From: Chloroflexia bacterium
GTDB taxonomy: Bacteria; Chloroflexota; Chloroflexia; Thermomicrobiales; JALYUS01
Assembly (NCBI GenBank): GCA_025924435.1
Contig: JAICIL010000057.1
Span: 1 to 18,045 of the forward strand
DNA length: 18,045 nt
Reading direction: 5' to 3'
Of the stretch, positions 1-6,445 are shown piece by piece. Every line of letters starts with the position of its first letter. Positions within the stretch are counted from its first letter, which is position 1. Below the pieces are notes generated by a model. That model had not been told where the DNA came from. It was given only the letters and a program-made list of their open reading frames with translations, and did no database searches. The translations under genes were made by a program, and so were the position numbers.

Positions 1-105
1 GAGCGCCACCCGGAGAAGCAAGGGCAGGACGGGGAGGTCGCACTCGGTCTCCTCGGCAGCGAAATCCTCCGCGCGCGCGGCTGGCTGCAATAAAGCCGCC
101 GCCAT
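1..105 (-). other. Unresolved edge segment beyond the RHS breakpoint; possible start of a minus-strand gene
   Basis: RHS similarity of the neighbouring fragment stops near base 105. Left of it, an ATG at 105-103 on the minus strand opens a frame that stays open to the window edge (35 codons, beginning MAAALLQPAARAEDF). This frame is shifted relative to the RHS frame. The complementary plus frame is also open from base 1 to a TAA at 91-93, and could be the last 30 codons of a gene entering from the left. Both readings have similarly high GC at third positions, so composition does not decide between them. No product is recognised in either. The change of content shows that the RHS copy was cut and joined to unrelated DNA here. 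Confidence 0.25.
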
Positions 106-982
106 CCTTGACTACCGCCTGCCCGTAGGGGTCGTAGCCGTACCGCGCCGCCACGTTCCCGAACGGGTCCACCAGCCCCACCACGCTGCCCAAGCCATCA
201 AACAGGTAGTAGTAACTCCCCGCCGCCGTCCGCTGGCTGACCAGGTGCCCGCTCGGCGTGCGCGTGTAGTAGACCGTCGCCCCACCCTTCGTCTCGCTGC
301 CCACGCCGAGGCTGTCGCTGACGTAGTGGCTGCCCCCCGCGTCGGTGCGCTCCCCCTGCCCCCCGTCCAGATAGCCCATCCCCGTCGGGATGCCGTTCAG
401 CCCCGTGATGCTGATCGTCTGGTTGCGCGAGTTGTAGGTGCGGCTCTCGTTCGCGCTGCTCCCCGTCTCGTTCCCATCGGCGTCGTAGGTGTAGGTGCGC
501 GTTTGTCCGGTGTTCCAACTGACCTGCTCGTCCGCCTCGTTGAAACTCGCCGTCGCACCCGCCCCGCCGATGGTGCTGCTGGTCCGGTTGCCCGTCGCGT
601 CGTAGCCGTACTGATAGTCCGCCGTCTGGGTCGCCGTCCCCATCGTCACGCCGTGCGCCCCCACCAGCCGGTTCACCCCATCGTAGGTGTAGGTGGTCGT
701 CGTGTTCGCCACGCTGTCCATCACGCTTTGCCGCAGCCCGATGTCGGTGGTGCCGTTCAGGTAGGAGTAGGTGGAGCGCGTCAGCCAGGTGCCGCTCGCC
801 TGCGCCCCCTGGATCGTCCCCAGCCGCTCGGCGGCGTCGTAGGAGAGCGCCAGCGTCGTCCCGCCGGGGTAGGTCGTCAGGGTGTGGTCGCCGTTCGCGT
901 CGTAGCCGAAACTCGTCACCGCCCCGCTCGGCTCGGTCAGCGTGTCCAGCAGGTGGCGCGCCTCATAGACATTCCGCACCAT
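106..982 (-). pseudogene. Displaced RHS-repeat core fragment (copy A)
   Basis: The minus strand encodes YD-repeat protein, with units such as GYDANGD, YSYLNGTTDIGLRQ, YTYDGVNRLVGAHG, YGYDATGNRT and YTYDADGNETGS, then SYYYLFDGLGSVVGLVDPFGN and ARYGYDPYGQ. These are hallmarks of the RHS-associated core. An ATG at 982-980 opens the frame, but the sequence begins mid-repeat. There is no signal, no N-terminal domain and no clear ribosome binding site, and the start lies 26 bases beyond the stop of the preceding small gene. At the other end the match stops just after YDPYGQ. The rest of the core (RYYDP, DPLG and DPSG motifs, present in copy B) is missing. It is thus truncated at both ends relative to a working Rhs protein. 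Known Rhs loci carry such displaced core-plus-tip cassettes downstream of the main gene, from which recombination can replace the active tip. Here any tip has been lost or lies beyond the break. Confidence 0.75.
117..345. repeat. Direct repeat of RHS core, copy A (partner at about 2093-2310)
   Basis: Bases 117-345 and about 2093-2310 are close nucleotide matches in the same orientation. They share long identical runs, for example around the GGGTCGTAGCCGTA, CCGAACGGGTCCACCA and CCGCCGTCCGCTGGCTGACCA stretches. The match continues more patchily to about 760 and 2560. Such near-identical direct repeats flanking a toxin/immunity pair are substrates for homologous recombination, which in Rhs loci swaps tips. 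Confidence 0.8.
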
Positions 983-1008
983 GTCGCCGATATGGAAAGT
1001 GGAGGAAT

Positions 1009-1437
1009 TTAGACAAGATAATCGATCTTCAGATTAGCTGGGGGTGGAAACTCTAGCGCCTCCTTTGATGCTGGTATCGAATGGAGAATTATTTCCATGG
1101 CACTTAGATAGCCATCATCTACAAAAAGTAAGATCTCGCATGGTTCTCCATCACGGGTTTCCCCTACTGCCTGTACGGGGATTCGGAAATTAACGCGTGC
1201 GGGGGAGCCGATAGAGCGGTCAACAACGAGAGAAATTGTTGCACCGTCGGGTTCTTGCGCTGCAACGCGCGTCGCTGGAACTTGCGAGATTAGTTCCTCG
1301 TGCCCCCTAAAACTCTGTGAGACAAGAAATTTGAGCACTTCTCGCTCACGACTAGTTAGGGGACGGGGCGGACTGAATGTCTTCCACTTGCTCCGCCTTC
1401 TTGGTTCGTTGGGAGGATTGCTGTTTGGTTCATCCAT
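1009..1437 (-). CDS. Small protein in immunity position after the RHS toxin tip
   Basis: This 142-residue soluble protein has no signal peptide or membrane segment. It begins 48 bases after the stop of the RHS tip gene, on the same strand. I chose the ATG at 1437 because AGGAG lies 10 bases upstream. An ATG at 1461 and a GTG at 1464 are in-frame alternatives. After a basic, Pro/Asn-rich stretch of about 25 residues comes a conserved-looking segment, RPLTSREREVLKFLVSQ. Further on are SLVVDRSIGSPARVNF, GEPCEILLFVDDGYLSAMEI and a C-terminal region with Pro and hydrophobic residues. I recall similar LTxREREVL proteins with a following LLFVxDGxLSxxEI motif as uncharacterised bacterial proteins, but cannot name the family. 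Position, size and low GC (22 of 60 bases at 1081-1140) fit a cognate immunity protein for the preceding tip. That role is inferred from context only. Confidence 0.7.
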   Translation of the reverse strand: MDEPNSNPPNEPRRRSKWKTFSPPRPLTSREREVLKFLVSQSFRGHEELISQVPATRVAAQEPDGATISLVVDRSIGSPARVNFRIPVQAVGETRDGEPCEILLFVDDGYLSAMEIILHSIPASKEALEFPPPANLKIDYLV

Positions 1438-1485
1438 CTCGATGGATCTCCTCACTCTCATCACGTTTTCGATCCCTCGTAGATT

Positions 1486-2277
1486 TTATGGGCGCCCTCG
1501 CATCGGTCCCCCGAAAATAGCGGAATCGACATTGAACTCTCCCACGTCCTCTCTGTAGTAGACGTTATACCCTACGTCTACGTAACGGCCATCATAGAAG
1601 AAATCAGTCATCTGTGGCGGATTCTGTCCGGATACTATCTCGCCAATCTCGAACTTGGCGTAGATATCGTCGGCAATCCTTTGTTTGACGGCTTCCTCAT
1701 CTATATCAGATGGGAACAGATGCTCAGGCTGATCGAATATATGGCTGTCGTCGAAGTCAATTCTTCCCCAGCCACCCGCAGGGTCTTCATAGTTTACGCC
1801 ACGCGGGTTGGTTGGCTCCTTGAACGGATCGACCGGATCTGTGCCACCGCAGTCTTCCGGATCGCAGAGGCCGGACGGATCGCTGAGGTTGACGGGATCG
1901 TCGCTCGCATACACATACCCGTTGCCGAGCGGATCGAGTTGGGTGAACCGTCCCCGTGCCGGGTCGTAGTACCGCTCCCCCATCTTATAGAGGCCCGTCC
2001 CGTCCAGGTACGCCCCCGTGTACCGCCACGGGTTGCCGTCCGCCACCGTCAGATAGCCCGGATTATTGTCCGGCCCCGTCTTCGTCACACTCTGCCCGTA
2101 GGGGTCGTAGCCGTAGCGCGCCGCCAGGTTCCCGAACGGGTCCACCATGCCGACGACACTCCCCAGCCCGTCGAACAGGTAGTAGTAGCTGCCCGCCGCC
2201 GTCCGCTGGCTGACCAAGTGGCCCGAGGGCGTCCGGGTGTAGTAGACCGTCTGCCCGTTCTTCATCTCGCTGCCCAC
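1486..2277 (-). CDS. RHS core C-terminal half with variable tip, probable polymorphic toxin fragment (copy B)
   Basis: A 263-residue open frame starts at ATG 2277, inside RHS core sequence. Residues 1-120 are the RHS-associated core: YYTRTPSGHLVSQRTAAGSY, LFDGLGSVVGMVDPFGN, RYGYDPYGQ, RYTGAYLDGTGLYKMGERYY, DPARGRFTQLDP. They are followed by NGYVYASDDPVNLSDPSG at about 121-138, the usual boundary before an Rhs tip. After a Pro/Asp-rich linker (CDPEDCGGTDPVDPFKEP) comes a roughly 90-residue acidic domain with SHIFDQPEHLF, a predicted helix IDEEAVKQRIADDIYAKF, and YVDVGYNVYYRE near the end. The HxF...H spacing plus a beta-rich end loosely recalls small RNase-type tips (BECR fold), but I cannot assign it. 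The tip DNA is AT-richer than the core (29 of 60 GC at 1621-1680, against 42 of 60 at 2101-2160). The upstream part of the gene is damaged, so this may be an inactive or silent cassette. Confidence 0.7.
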   Translation of the reverse strand: MGSEMKNGQTVYYTRTPSGHLVSQRTAAGSYYYLFDGLGSVVGMVDPFGNLAARYGYDPYGQSVTKTGPDNNPGYLTVADGNPWRYTGAYLDGTGLYKMGERYYDPARGRFTQLDPLGNGYVYASDDPVNLSDPSGLCDPEDCGGTDPVDPFKEPTNPRGVNYEDPAGGWGRIDFDDSHIFDQPEHLFPSDIDEEAVKQRIADDIYAKFEIGEIVSGQNPPQMTDFFYDGRYVDVGYNVYYREDVGEFNVDSAIFGGPMRGRP

Positions 2278-2565
2278 GCCGAGGCTGTCATTGACATACG
2301 CGCTCCCGCCCGCCGTCGCCGCTCGGATTGACCCCCGTCGGGATAGCCCATCCCCGTCGGGATGCCGTTCAGCCCCACGATCGCCACCGTCTGGTTGCGG
2401 CTGTTGTATGTGCGGCTTCTCACCCGCGTCCGATCCCGTCTCGTTGCCGTCCCCGTCGTCACGCCGTGCGCGCCGATCAGCCGGTTCACCATGTCGTAGC
2501 TGTACGTCGTGGTGGTATTCGCCACGCTGTCAATGACGCGCTGCCGCAGCCCGGTGTCCCCGCCG
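2278..2565 (-). pseudogene. Frame-disrupted upstream part of RHS copy B
   Basis: Minus-strand RHS sequence continues upstream of ATG 2277 but not in one frame. GSAYVNDSLGVG just upstream is in the frame of the tip gene. The preceding piece, ending SRTYNSRNQTVAIVGLNG and GMGYPDGGQ, is in another frame, and alignment with copy A shows one base missing around 2315-2335. Further upstream, GVTTGTAT is joined directly to sequence matching DGNETGS of copy A. About 140 bases (the YGYDATGNRT to YTYDADG segment) are therefore deleted, apparently at a short GGGACGGCAAC-like match. One extra A just after the junction shifts frame again. Similarity to copy A begins near 2560 with TGLRQRVIDSVANTTTTYSY. No start or N-terminal Rhs domain is present. 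Confidence 0.75.
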
Positions 2566-2792
2566 CCCCCGCGCAGGGCGGGGGTGCCAGCGGCGCCGGT
2601 GGCAACCTAGGTGACGCCCGCGCCCGTATCCCATAGGAGACGCCGATACGCCGATTTATCACCACCGAGGTTTTCGATTGGCGCCGCACAGCGGATGTGG
2701 CCGAAAGTCAGTGGAATCCCCAATATTCGGTTCGAGAGGATTATTATGTCAATGTGCCGGGGACGGCCGGACGATCCAACGGTAAGAGTGTG
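2566..2792. other. Region without a firm gene between the RHS remnant and the transporter
   Basis: No complete gene is seen. A GC-rich hairpin (CCCCCGC, loop GCAGG, GCGGGGG) lies near 2567-2584. From 2637 to the transporter stop the plus strand reads as open, rather protein-like sequence (ITTEVFDWRR, ESQWNPQYSVREDYYVNV) with no ATG and a stop just upstream at 2634-2636. Its composition is AT-richer than the surroundings. It could be the decayed tail of a gene or chance. Confidence 0.3.
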
Positions 2793-4043
2793 CTACAGGC
2801 CGCGCAGCACCAGCCAGAGCGTCACCGTCGCGGCGAGCAGCATCGGCGGGGTGGTGAGGAGGCCGACGCGCAGATACGCCCGCGCGCTCACCTCGACGCC
2901 GCGCCGGCGCACCAGCGCCAGCCAGAGCATCGTCGCCAGCGAGCCGAAGGTGAGGACGCTCGGCCCGATGTTCGTCCCGATCAGGGTCGCGAAGGCGAGG
3001 TGCGCGGGTACCGGCGTGGCGACCGCGCGCAGCAGGGTAATCATCGCCGCGACCATCGGCACATTATTCACGATATTCGCGCCGATGCCCGCGCCGAAGG
3101 CGATCACGAGCAGCGTGCCGAGGCCCCGCCCGCTCGGGATCGTGGGCAAGCGCGGGAGCCACGCGCGTTCCAGCCCGCGCATCACCGTGAACATCGCGAT
3201 CACGAAGGGGAAGAGCGACCAACTGACGCTCCCCGCGAGATCGCGGCCCGTCACGGCGCGCTTCGTCGCCGCGAGTGTCGCCAGGACGACCGCCCCGGCG
3301 CAGGCGGGGATGGCGAGCGGCAGCGCGAGCAGGCCGAAGGCGAGCAGGCCCGCCAGTACGACCGCGAGGCCCACAGCGGCAACCGCGAATCCGGGGGGCG
3401 GCTCGCGGTCGGTCAGTGCGGTCGTCGCGAACCGGCGGGGGAGTTGGCGGCGGAAGAGCGCGAAGAAGATGCCGACATTGACGGCGAGCGCGGCGAGATT
3501 CGGCAGGAACATCACCGCCGCGAACCGGACGAAGGAGAGGTGCAGGAGGTCGTAGATCAGGATATTCGTCAGGTTGGAGATCGGCAGGAAGAGCGACGCG
3601 GTGTTGGCGACGAAGGCGCAGGCGAAGAGATACGGGAGCGGCTCGATCCCCAGCCGCTCCGTCAGCGCGTAGACAATCGGCGTCACGACGATGATCGTCA
3701 CGTCCAGCGAGAGGAAGGCGGTCACGAGCGCGCCGAGCAGGAAGACGTTGAGGAGGAGCAGGCGGCCGTCCCCGCGCGACAGGCGGGCGGCCCGCACCGC
3801 GAGCGCGTCGAAGACGCCCGCGTGCTCGACGACCCCCGTGACGAGCATCATGCCAAGCAGGAAGAGGAGGACATTCGCGGTCTCCGCGAGGATATGCGCG
3901 AAATCCCCCGGCGTCGCGAGGCGCAGCGCGAGCATCGCCACGGCCCCGATGCACGCCCCGGCCGCTTCGTTCATCCCCCACGGGCGCAGGAAAATCAGCG
4001 CCAGCGTGAGCAGGAAGACCGCCGCGCTCAGGGCAAGGCTCAT
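2793..4043 (-). CDS. ArsB/SLC13-type (ion transporter superfamily) permease
   Basis: This is a 416-residue, very hydrophobic inner-membrane protein with about ten to twelve membrane segments. Two halves each carry a family-typical re-entrant motif. In the first half these are FVANTASLFLPISNLTNIL (about 144-162) and the preceding LSLDVTIIVVTPI. In the second half, GANIVNNVPMVAAM (about 321-334) and GTNIGPSVLTFGSLATMLW (356-374) match the NNxP and GxNxGP...GSLA signatures of ArsB, the arsenite/antimonite efflux permease. Length fits ArsB (about 430). I chose ATG 4043; a TTG at 4112 would add 23 Arg/Gly-rich residues and is unlikely. No arsR, arsC or arsA is adjacent, so arsenite as substrate is not supported by context. 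Another anion or a Na+/H+-type exchange role within this superfamily is possible. It is separated by about 300 bases from the gene upstream and is probably transcribed alone. Confidence 0.85.
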   Translation of the reverse strand: MSLALSAAVFLLTLALIFLRPWGMNEAAGACIGAVAMLALRLATPGDFAHILAETANVLLFLLGMMLVTGVVEHAGVFDALAVRAARLSRGDGRLLLLNVFLLGALVTAFLSLDVTIIVVTPIVYALTERLGIEPLPYLFACAFVANTASLFLPISNLTNILIYDLLHLSFVRFAAVMFLPNLAALAVNVGIFFALFRRQLPRRFATTALTDREPPPGFAVAAVGLAVVLAGLLAFGLLALPLAIPACAGAVVLATLAATKRAVTGRDLAGSVSWSLFPFVIAMFTVMRGLERAWLPRLPTIPSGRGLGTLLVIAFGAGIGANIVNNVPMVAAMITLLRAVATPVPAHLAFATLIGTNIGPSVLTFGSLATMLWLALVRRRGVEVSARAYLRVGLLTTPPMLLAATVTLWLVLRGL

Positions 4044-4339
4044 GCGCGCGCCACCGCCGCACCGGCCCGCCCGGTCGTCGCGATCCCCGATCGCGGCGGG
4101 GAGCCGGCGCAACGTGAGCGCGGGCAGCGACGGGCTTCAACCCGCGCCAGGCCCGGCAGGCCGAAACCCGCGCCCACCGCCCGCATCGCAACGGTTATTG
4201 CCTGAGAGGCGGACCCCGACCGAGGGCCGAGCGCGCGCATGACCATATCCTTCCGTGCGATTGCCCGATCCGGGCGGCTCGCACGGCGCATCATTGCGTA
4301 CTCTGGCGGGAAACACAAACGGGAGCGCCCGCCGCCTGC
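4044..4339. other. Intergenic region, nothing recognised
   Basis: About 296 bases lie between the transporter and the small gene upstream of it. Minus-strand reading frames here are Arg/Ala-rich and look like by-products of high GC. No convincing promoter, hairpin terminator or RNA element was seen, although the transporter promoter must lie here if the gene is independently transcribed. Confidence 0.3.
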
Positions 4340-4585
4340 TCAGTCTTCTTCCCGCTCGAGCGCATCAATCGCGGCGACCGCCTCTTCGAGCGTGGCGAAG
4401 ACGCCGGAATAGCCGTCCGACTGGCGGCGCAGCAGGTATGTCGCCTTGCTGTCGGGGGTGAGGCGGTACGTCACCCCCTGGGAGTGGAGCAGGTACGCCG
4501 TCCGCCCGGCCATGCGGGTGAACGCCGTCAGTTCTCGCCCGTGCACGAGGCGCGTTTCTTCGATCGTCGTCAGGTGTCCGTCCAT
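4340..4585 (-). CDS. Small hypothetical protein
   Basis: An 81-residue soluble protein of unknown function. The start at ATG 4585 is well supported by AAAGGAGGGCC ending about 6 bases upstream. It opens MDGHLTTIEETRLVHGRELT, continues with a probable beta-rich middle (TAYLLHSQGVTYRLTPDS), and ends in an acidic helix, FATLEEAVAAIDALEREED. The pattern suggests one small alpha/beta domain. No catalytic motif, zinc ligands or membrane segment is visible. It lies 63 bases downstream of another small gene on the same strand, and may share its transcript. I do not recognise a family. Confidence 0.7.
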   Translation of the reverse strand: MDGHLTTIEETRLVHGRELTAFTRMAGRTAYLLHSQGVTYRLTPDSKATYLLRRQSDGYSGVFATLEEAVAAIDALEREED

Positions 4586-4648
4586 GATCGGCCCTCCTTT
4601 ATTCGCGTGCGTCACCCCGCAGCAGTCAGCGGCTGTCGCTCGACAATG

Positions 4649-4993
4649 CTACCCGCGCTCGCCGGACGCCGACGCCGTTGCCCGCTCGGCGATGTCGCGG
4701 CGCAGCCAGGAGACGACCTGTGCATAGGTCAGGCCCGGCGGTTGCTTCAGCATCGCCAGATAATTGGCGGGGACGATATCGCCGCAATTCCAGAGTTGGG
4801 TCGTGAACCAGCGCGCCCGTCCTCGTGCGTCGAGTTCGATCCAGCGCTTCGTCTCCTGCTGCTCCCACGGATATTGCTTGGTAGCGTCCGTAGTGAACCA
4901 CTCCCACCAGCCGGTATGCTGGGCGCCATATTCAATGGCCTCGCAGAGCATCGCGCGCACGTACACCGGCGCATGGCCGCTTCGTATCGTCAT
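4649..4993 (-). CDS. Small Trp-rich hypothetical protein
   Basis: A 114-residue soluble protein. ATG 4993 is chosen because AGGAGAAAGGG lies just upstream; a longer frame to 5086 lacks such a site. The N-terminal half has CEAIEYGAQHTGWWEWFTTD, then YPWEQQETKRWIELDARGRA, WFTTQLWNCGDIVP and LTYAQVVSWLRRDIAERA at the end. The many Trp residues and the final amphipathic helix suggest a compact folded domain. There is no signal peptide, and no metal or nucleotide-binding motif is seen. It sits in a run of four small co-directional genes. I cannot assign a function. Confidence 0.7.
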   Translation of the reverse strand: MTIRSGHAPVYVRAMLCEAIEYGAQHTGWWEWFTTDATKQYPWEQQETKRWIELDARGRARWFTTQLWNCGDIVPANYLAMLKQPPGLTYAQVVSWLRRDIAERATASASGERG

Positions 4994-5107
4994 TCCCACA
5001 CCCTTTCTCCTGTTGTAGGAGTCGCGCGGTTGGCGCGATTTTCCTGGTGGCGGCGGGCTTTCGTTCGCCGCCACGATATTTCTCACGAACCGCGTACCTG
5101 CTGCTGT

Positions 5108-5398
5108 TTATTTTCCCGCGCATTCCGGGAGTGCGAGCAGATCGTCCGTCCATTGGTCGTCCGCGACCGTCCGCAAATACGCGCCCTCGCGATCCTCCGT
5201 CACCCGGACGCTCGCGCGCTTGCCGCCCACCTGCGTGTAGAACGTCTCTCCGCCCGAGTTGATGGCGGCGGTCACCTGCCAGCGCGTCATCTGCCAGCCC
5301 TTGCCCCCGAGGTGCGTGATCCCCTTGTGGCGGTCTTGTTGCGGGTGCTTCTTCACGCAGGTCACTTCCCGCTCCGCCGGTGCATGCGGCTGAGCCAT
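5108..5398 (-). CDS. DUF3892 domain protein
   Basis: A 96-residue protein that fits the DUF3892 pattern. VTCVKKHPQ stands near the N terminus, ITHLGGKGWQMT in the first third, a helix (WQVTAAINSG), then TFYTQVGGKRASVRVTE, AYLRTVADDQ and the closing DDLLALPEC. Start ATG 5398 has GGAGGAA about 6 bases upstream, which fixes the start. DUF3892 proteins are small, widespread and of unknown role; the family signature is recalled, not searched. A possible extended -10 promoter lies about 140 bases upstream. The next small gene downstream begins 114 bases later and could be cotranscribed. Confidence 0.85.
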   Translation of the reverse strand: MAQPHAPAEREVTCVKKHPQQDRHKGITHLGGKGWQMTRWQVTAAINSGGETFYTQVGGKRASVRVTEDREGAYLRTVADDQWTDDLLALPECAGK

Positions 5399-5536
5399 GC
5401 TCGTTCCTCCGTTTCAGGGGATCGCAACGCCCGGTGGACGACGCTCCGGTCCGGTACCGATCTCGAGATGGCCTTCAGGGGGCGATAGCGGGGGCGGCCA
5501 TCCACGAACAGCAGTCGCTGGCCGCCTCTTCGTCAC

Positions 5537-5542
5537 AGTGTA
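5537..5542 (-). promoter_or_regulatory. Possible extended -10 promoter element for the DUF3892 gene
   Basis: On the minus strand this reads TACACT preceded by TGG, that is TGnTACACT, an extended -10 match. The spot 17 bases upstream holds CTGGTT, a poor -35. It points towards the DUF3892 gene starting at 5398, in a 276-base gap that otherwise holds nothing recognised. Confidence 0.3.
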
Positions 5543-5674
5543 CCACAAAACCCGCGGCCAACCAGAGAGTCGGGCAATCATCTTGCATATCAGTATCTTT
5601 AAGAGGGCGCGGGCACGAGATGGGGCTGCCTCGTCGCCCCGTTGCCCTATCGCCCCCACTGATCGTGAAGCGGT

Positions 5675-6043
5675 TTATTGCAGGAATTCATCCCCGAAGA
5701 TGACATGAACAACCGGAGCATGCGGCAGCGAATCCGCCCAATCGGTCGGCGCCCACCGGAAGTGGCAGTACGTCACGTCCGCGATGTAGCCATCGGCGGT
5801 GCGCGTCACCTGCATCGTCGCCGTGTCGTCCGGCGTATGACGGATGGGAGCATCCGTCTGGATATGGAGGGACCGATCGGCCGTGACGATCAGCGCGGAG
5901 GGGGCGACGAAGGCGCATTCGCCGGGCGTGAGATCGGCAACGGTCGCCGGCATGGCCAGTTTCGCCATCGTCGGCATTCCCAGTATCGACTGCACGCCAC
6001 CACCGCTCCTCGCCATTGTCGCACGATTCACCGTGATCAGCAT
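5675..6043 (-). CDS. Hypothetical protein
   Basis: A 122-residue protein of unknown function. ATG 6043 is preceded by GGACGGAG with 4 bases between. Internal Met codons about 20 residues on (MPTMAKLAM) are alternative starts. The body looks beta-rich: LTPGECAFVAPSALIVTADR, SLHIQTDAPIRHTPDDTA, MQVTRTADGYIADVTYCHFRW, then APVVHVIFGDEFLQ at the C terminus. No membrane segment or catalytic motif is evident. It is divergent from the transporter operon to its right, sharing the 6044-6445 intergenic region. Codon use matches its neighbours. I do not recognise a family. Confidence 0.6.
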   Translation of the reverse strand: MLITVNRATMARSGGGVQSILGMPTMAKLAMPATVADLTPGECAFVAPSALIVTADRSLHIQTDAPIRHTPDDTATMQVTRTADGYIADVTYCHFRWAPTDWADSLPHAPVVHVIFGDEFLQ

Positions 6044-6445
6044 ACATCTCCGTCCAAATATTGTCCAGTGCCGCACCGAACGGACACTTCGCGCGGCGGC
6101 ATCGCGGACGACAATGCCGGGGCGGACGGCGTACCGCCATGATTGCTCGTGATCGTCGGCCACTCCGCCAACGATCGGGTGGTTGAGCACCCCTTGTGCC
6201 GGGGATGACGCCGACGACCGGCGATGAGCAATCGCAGTGCACGTTGCTTGACGAAATTCGGCGCGGCTGCTATCGTCGCTGGCGAATCATCCTTTTCATA
6301 ATCTGGTGGAGTTGTGCGCATTGCGCGCTGCCCAACGGGGGTTGTCATGAGAACGAGCCACCCGCCCAGCCCCGCTACACAGGCGTTTCCTTCGGCGTGA
6401 TTCTCCACGCCGGTCGTTCATATGAGGCCCAGGAGGTGCGTGGTG
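6044..6445. other. Divergent intergenic region
   Basis: About 400 bases without a convincing gene separate a minus-strand small gene and the plus-strand ABC transporter operon. It holds the promoter at 6248-6276 and the ribosome binding site AGGAGG at 6431-6436. Overlapping open frames on both strands here read as Arg/Pro-rich by-products and lack start signals. No riboswitch or operator could be recognised by eye in the roughly 160-base leader. Confidence 0.4.
6248..6276 (+). promoter_or_regulatory. Sigma70-like promoter for the ABC transporter operon
   Basis: TTGACG (6248-6253) and TATCGT (6271-6276) are separated by exactly 17 bases, a good match to the -35/-10 consensus in an otherwise GC-rich region. 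Transcription would start near 6284 and give a leader of about 160 bases before the ATG at 6446. Confidence 0.5.

Noticed and set aside
2697..4205. Plus-strand open frame of 502 codons
   Set aside because: It lies opposite the ArsB-like gene and is extremely Arg/Glu/Gln-rich with low complexity, the usual antisense by-product of GC-rich membrane-protein codons. The ArsB motifs on the other strand are unambiguous.
5414..5659. Minus-strand open frame of 81 codons between small genes
   Set aside because: Pro/Arg-rich, no good start signal, and it covers the likely promoter of the DUF3892 gene.
6037..6408. Minus-strand open frame of 123 codons upstream of the hypothetical gene at 5675-6043
   Set aside because: No ribosome binding site, residue use unlike a folded protein, and it overlaps the plus-strand promoter region.
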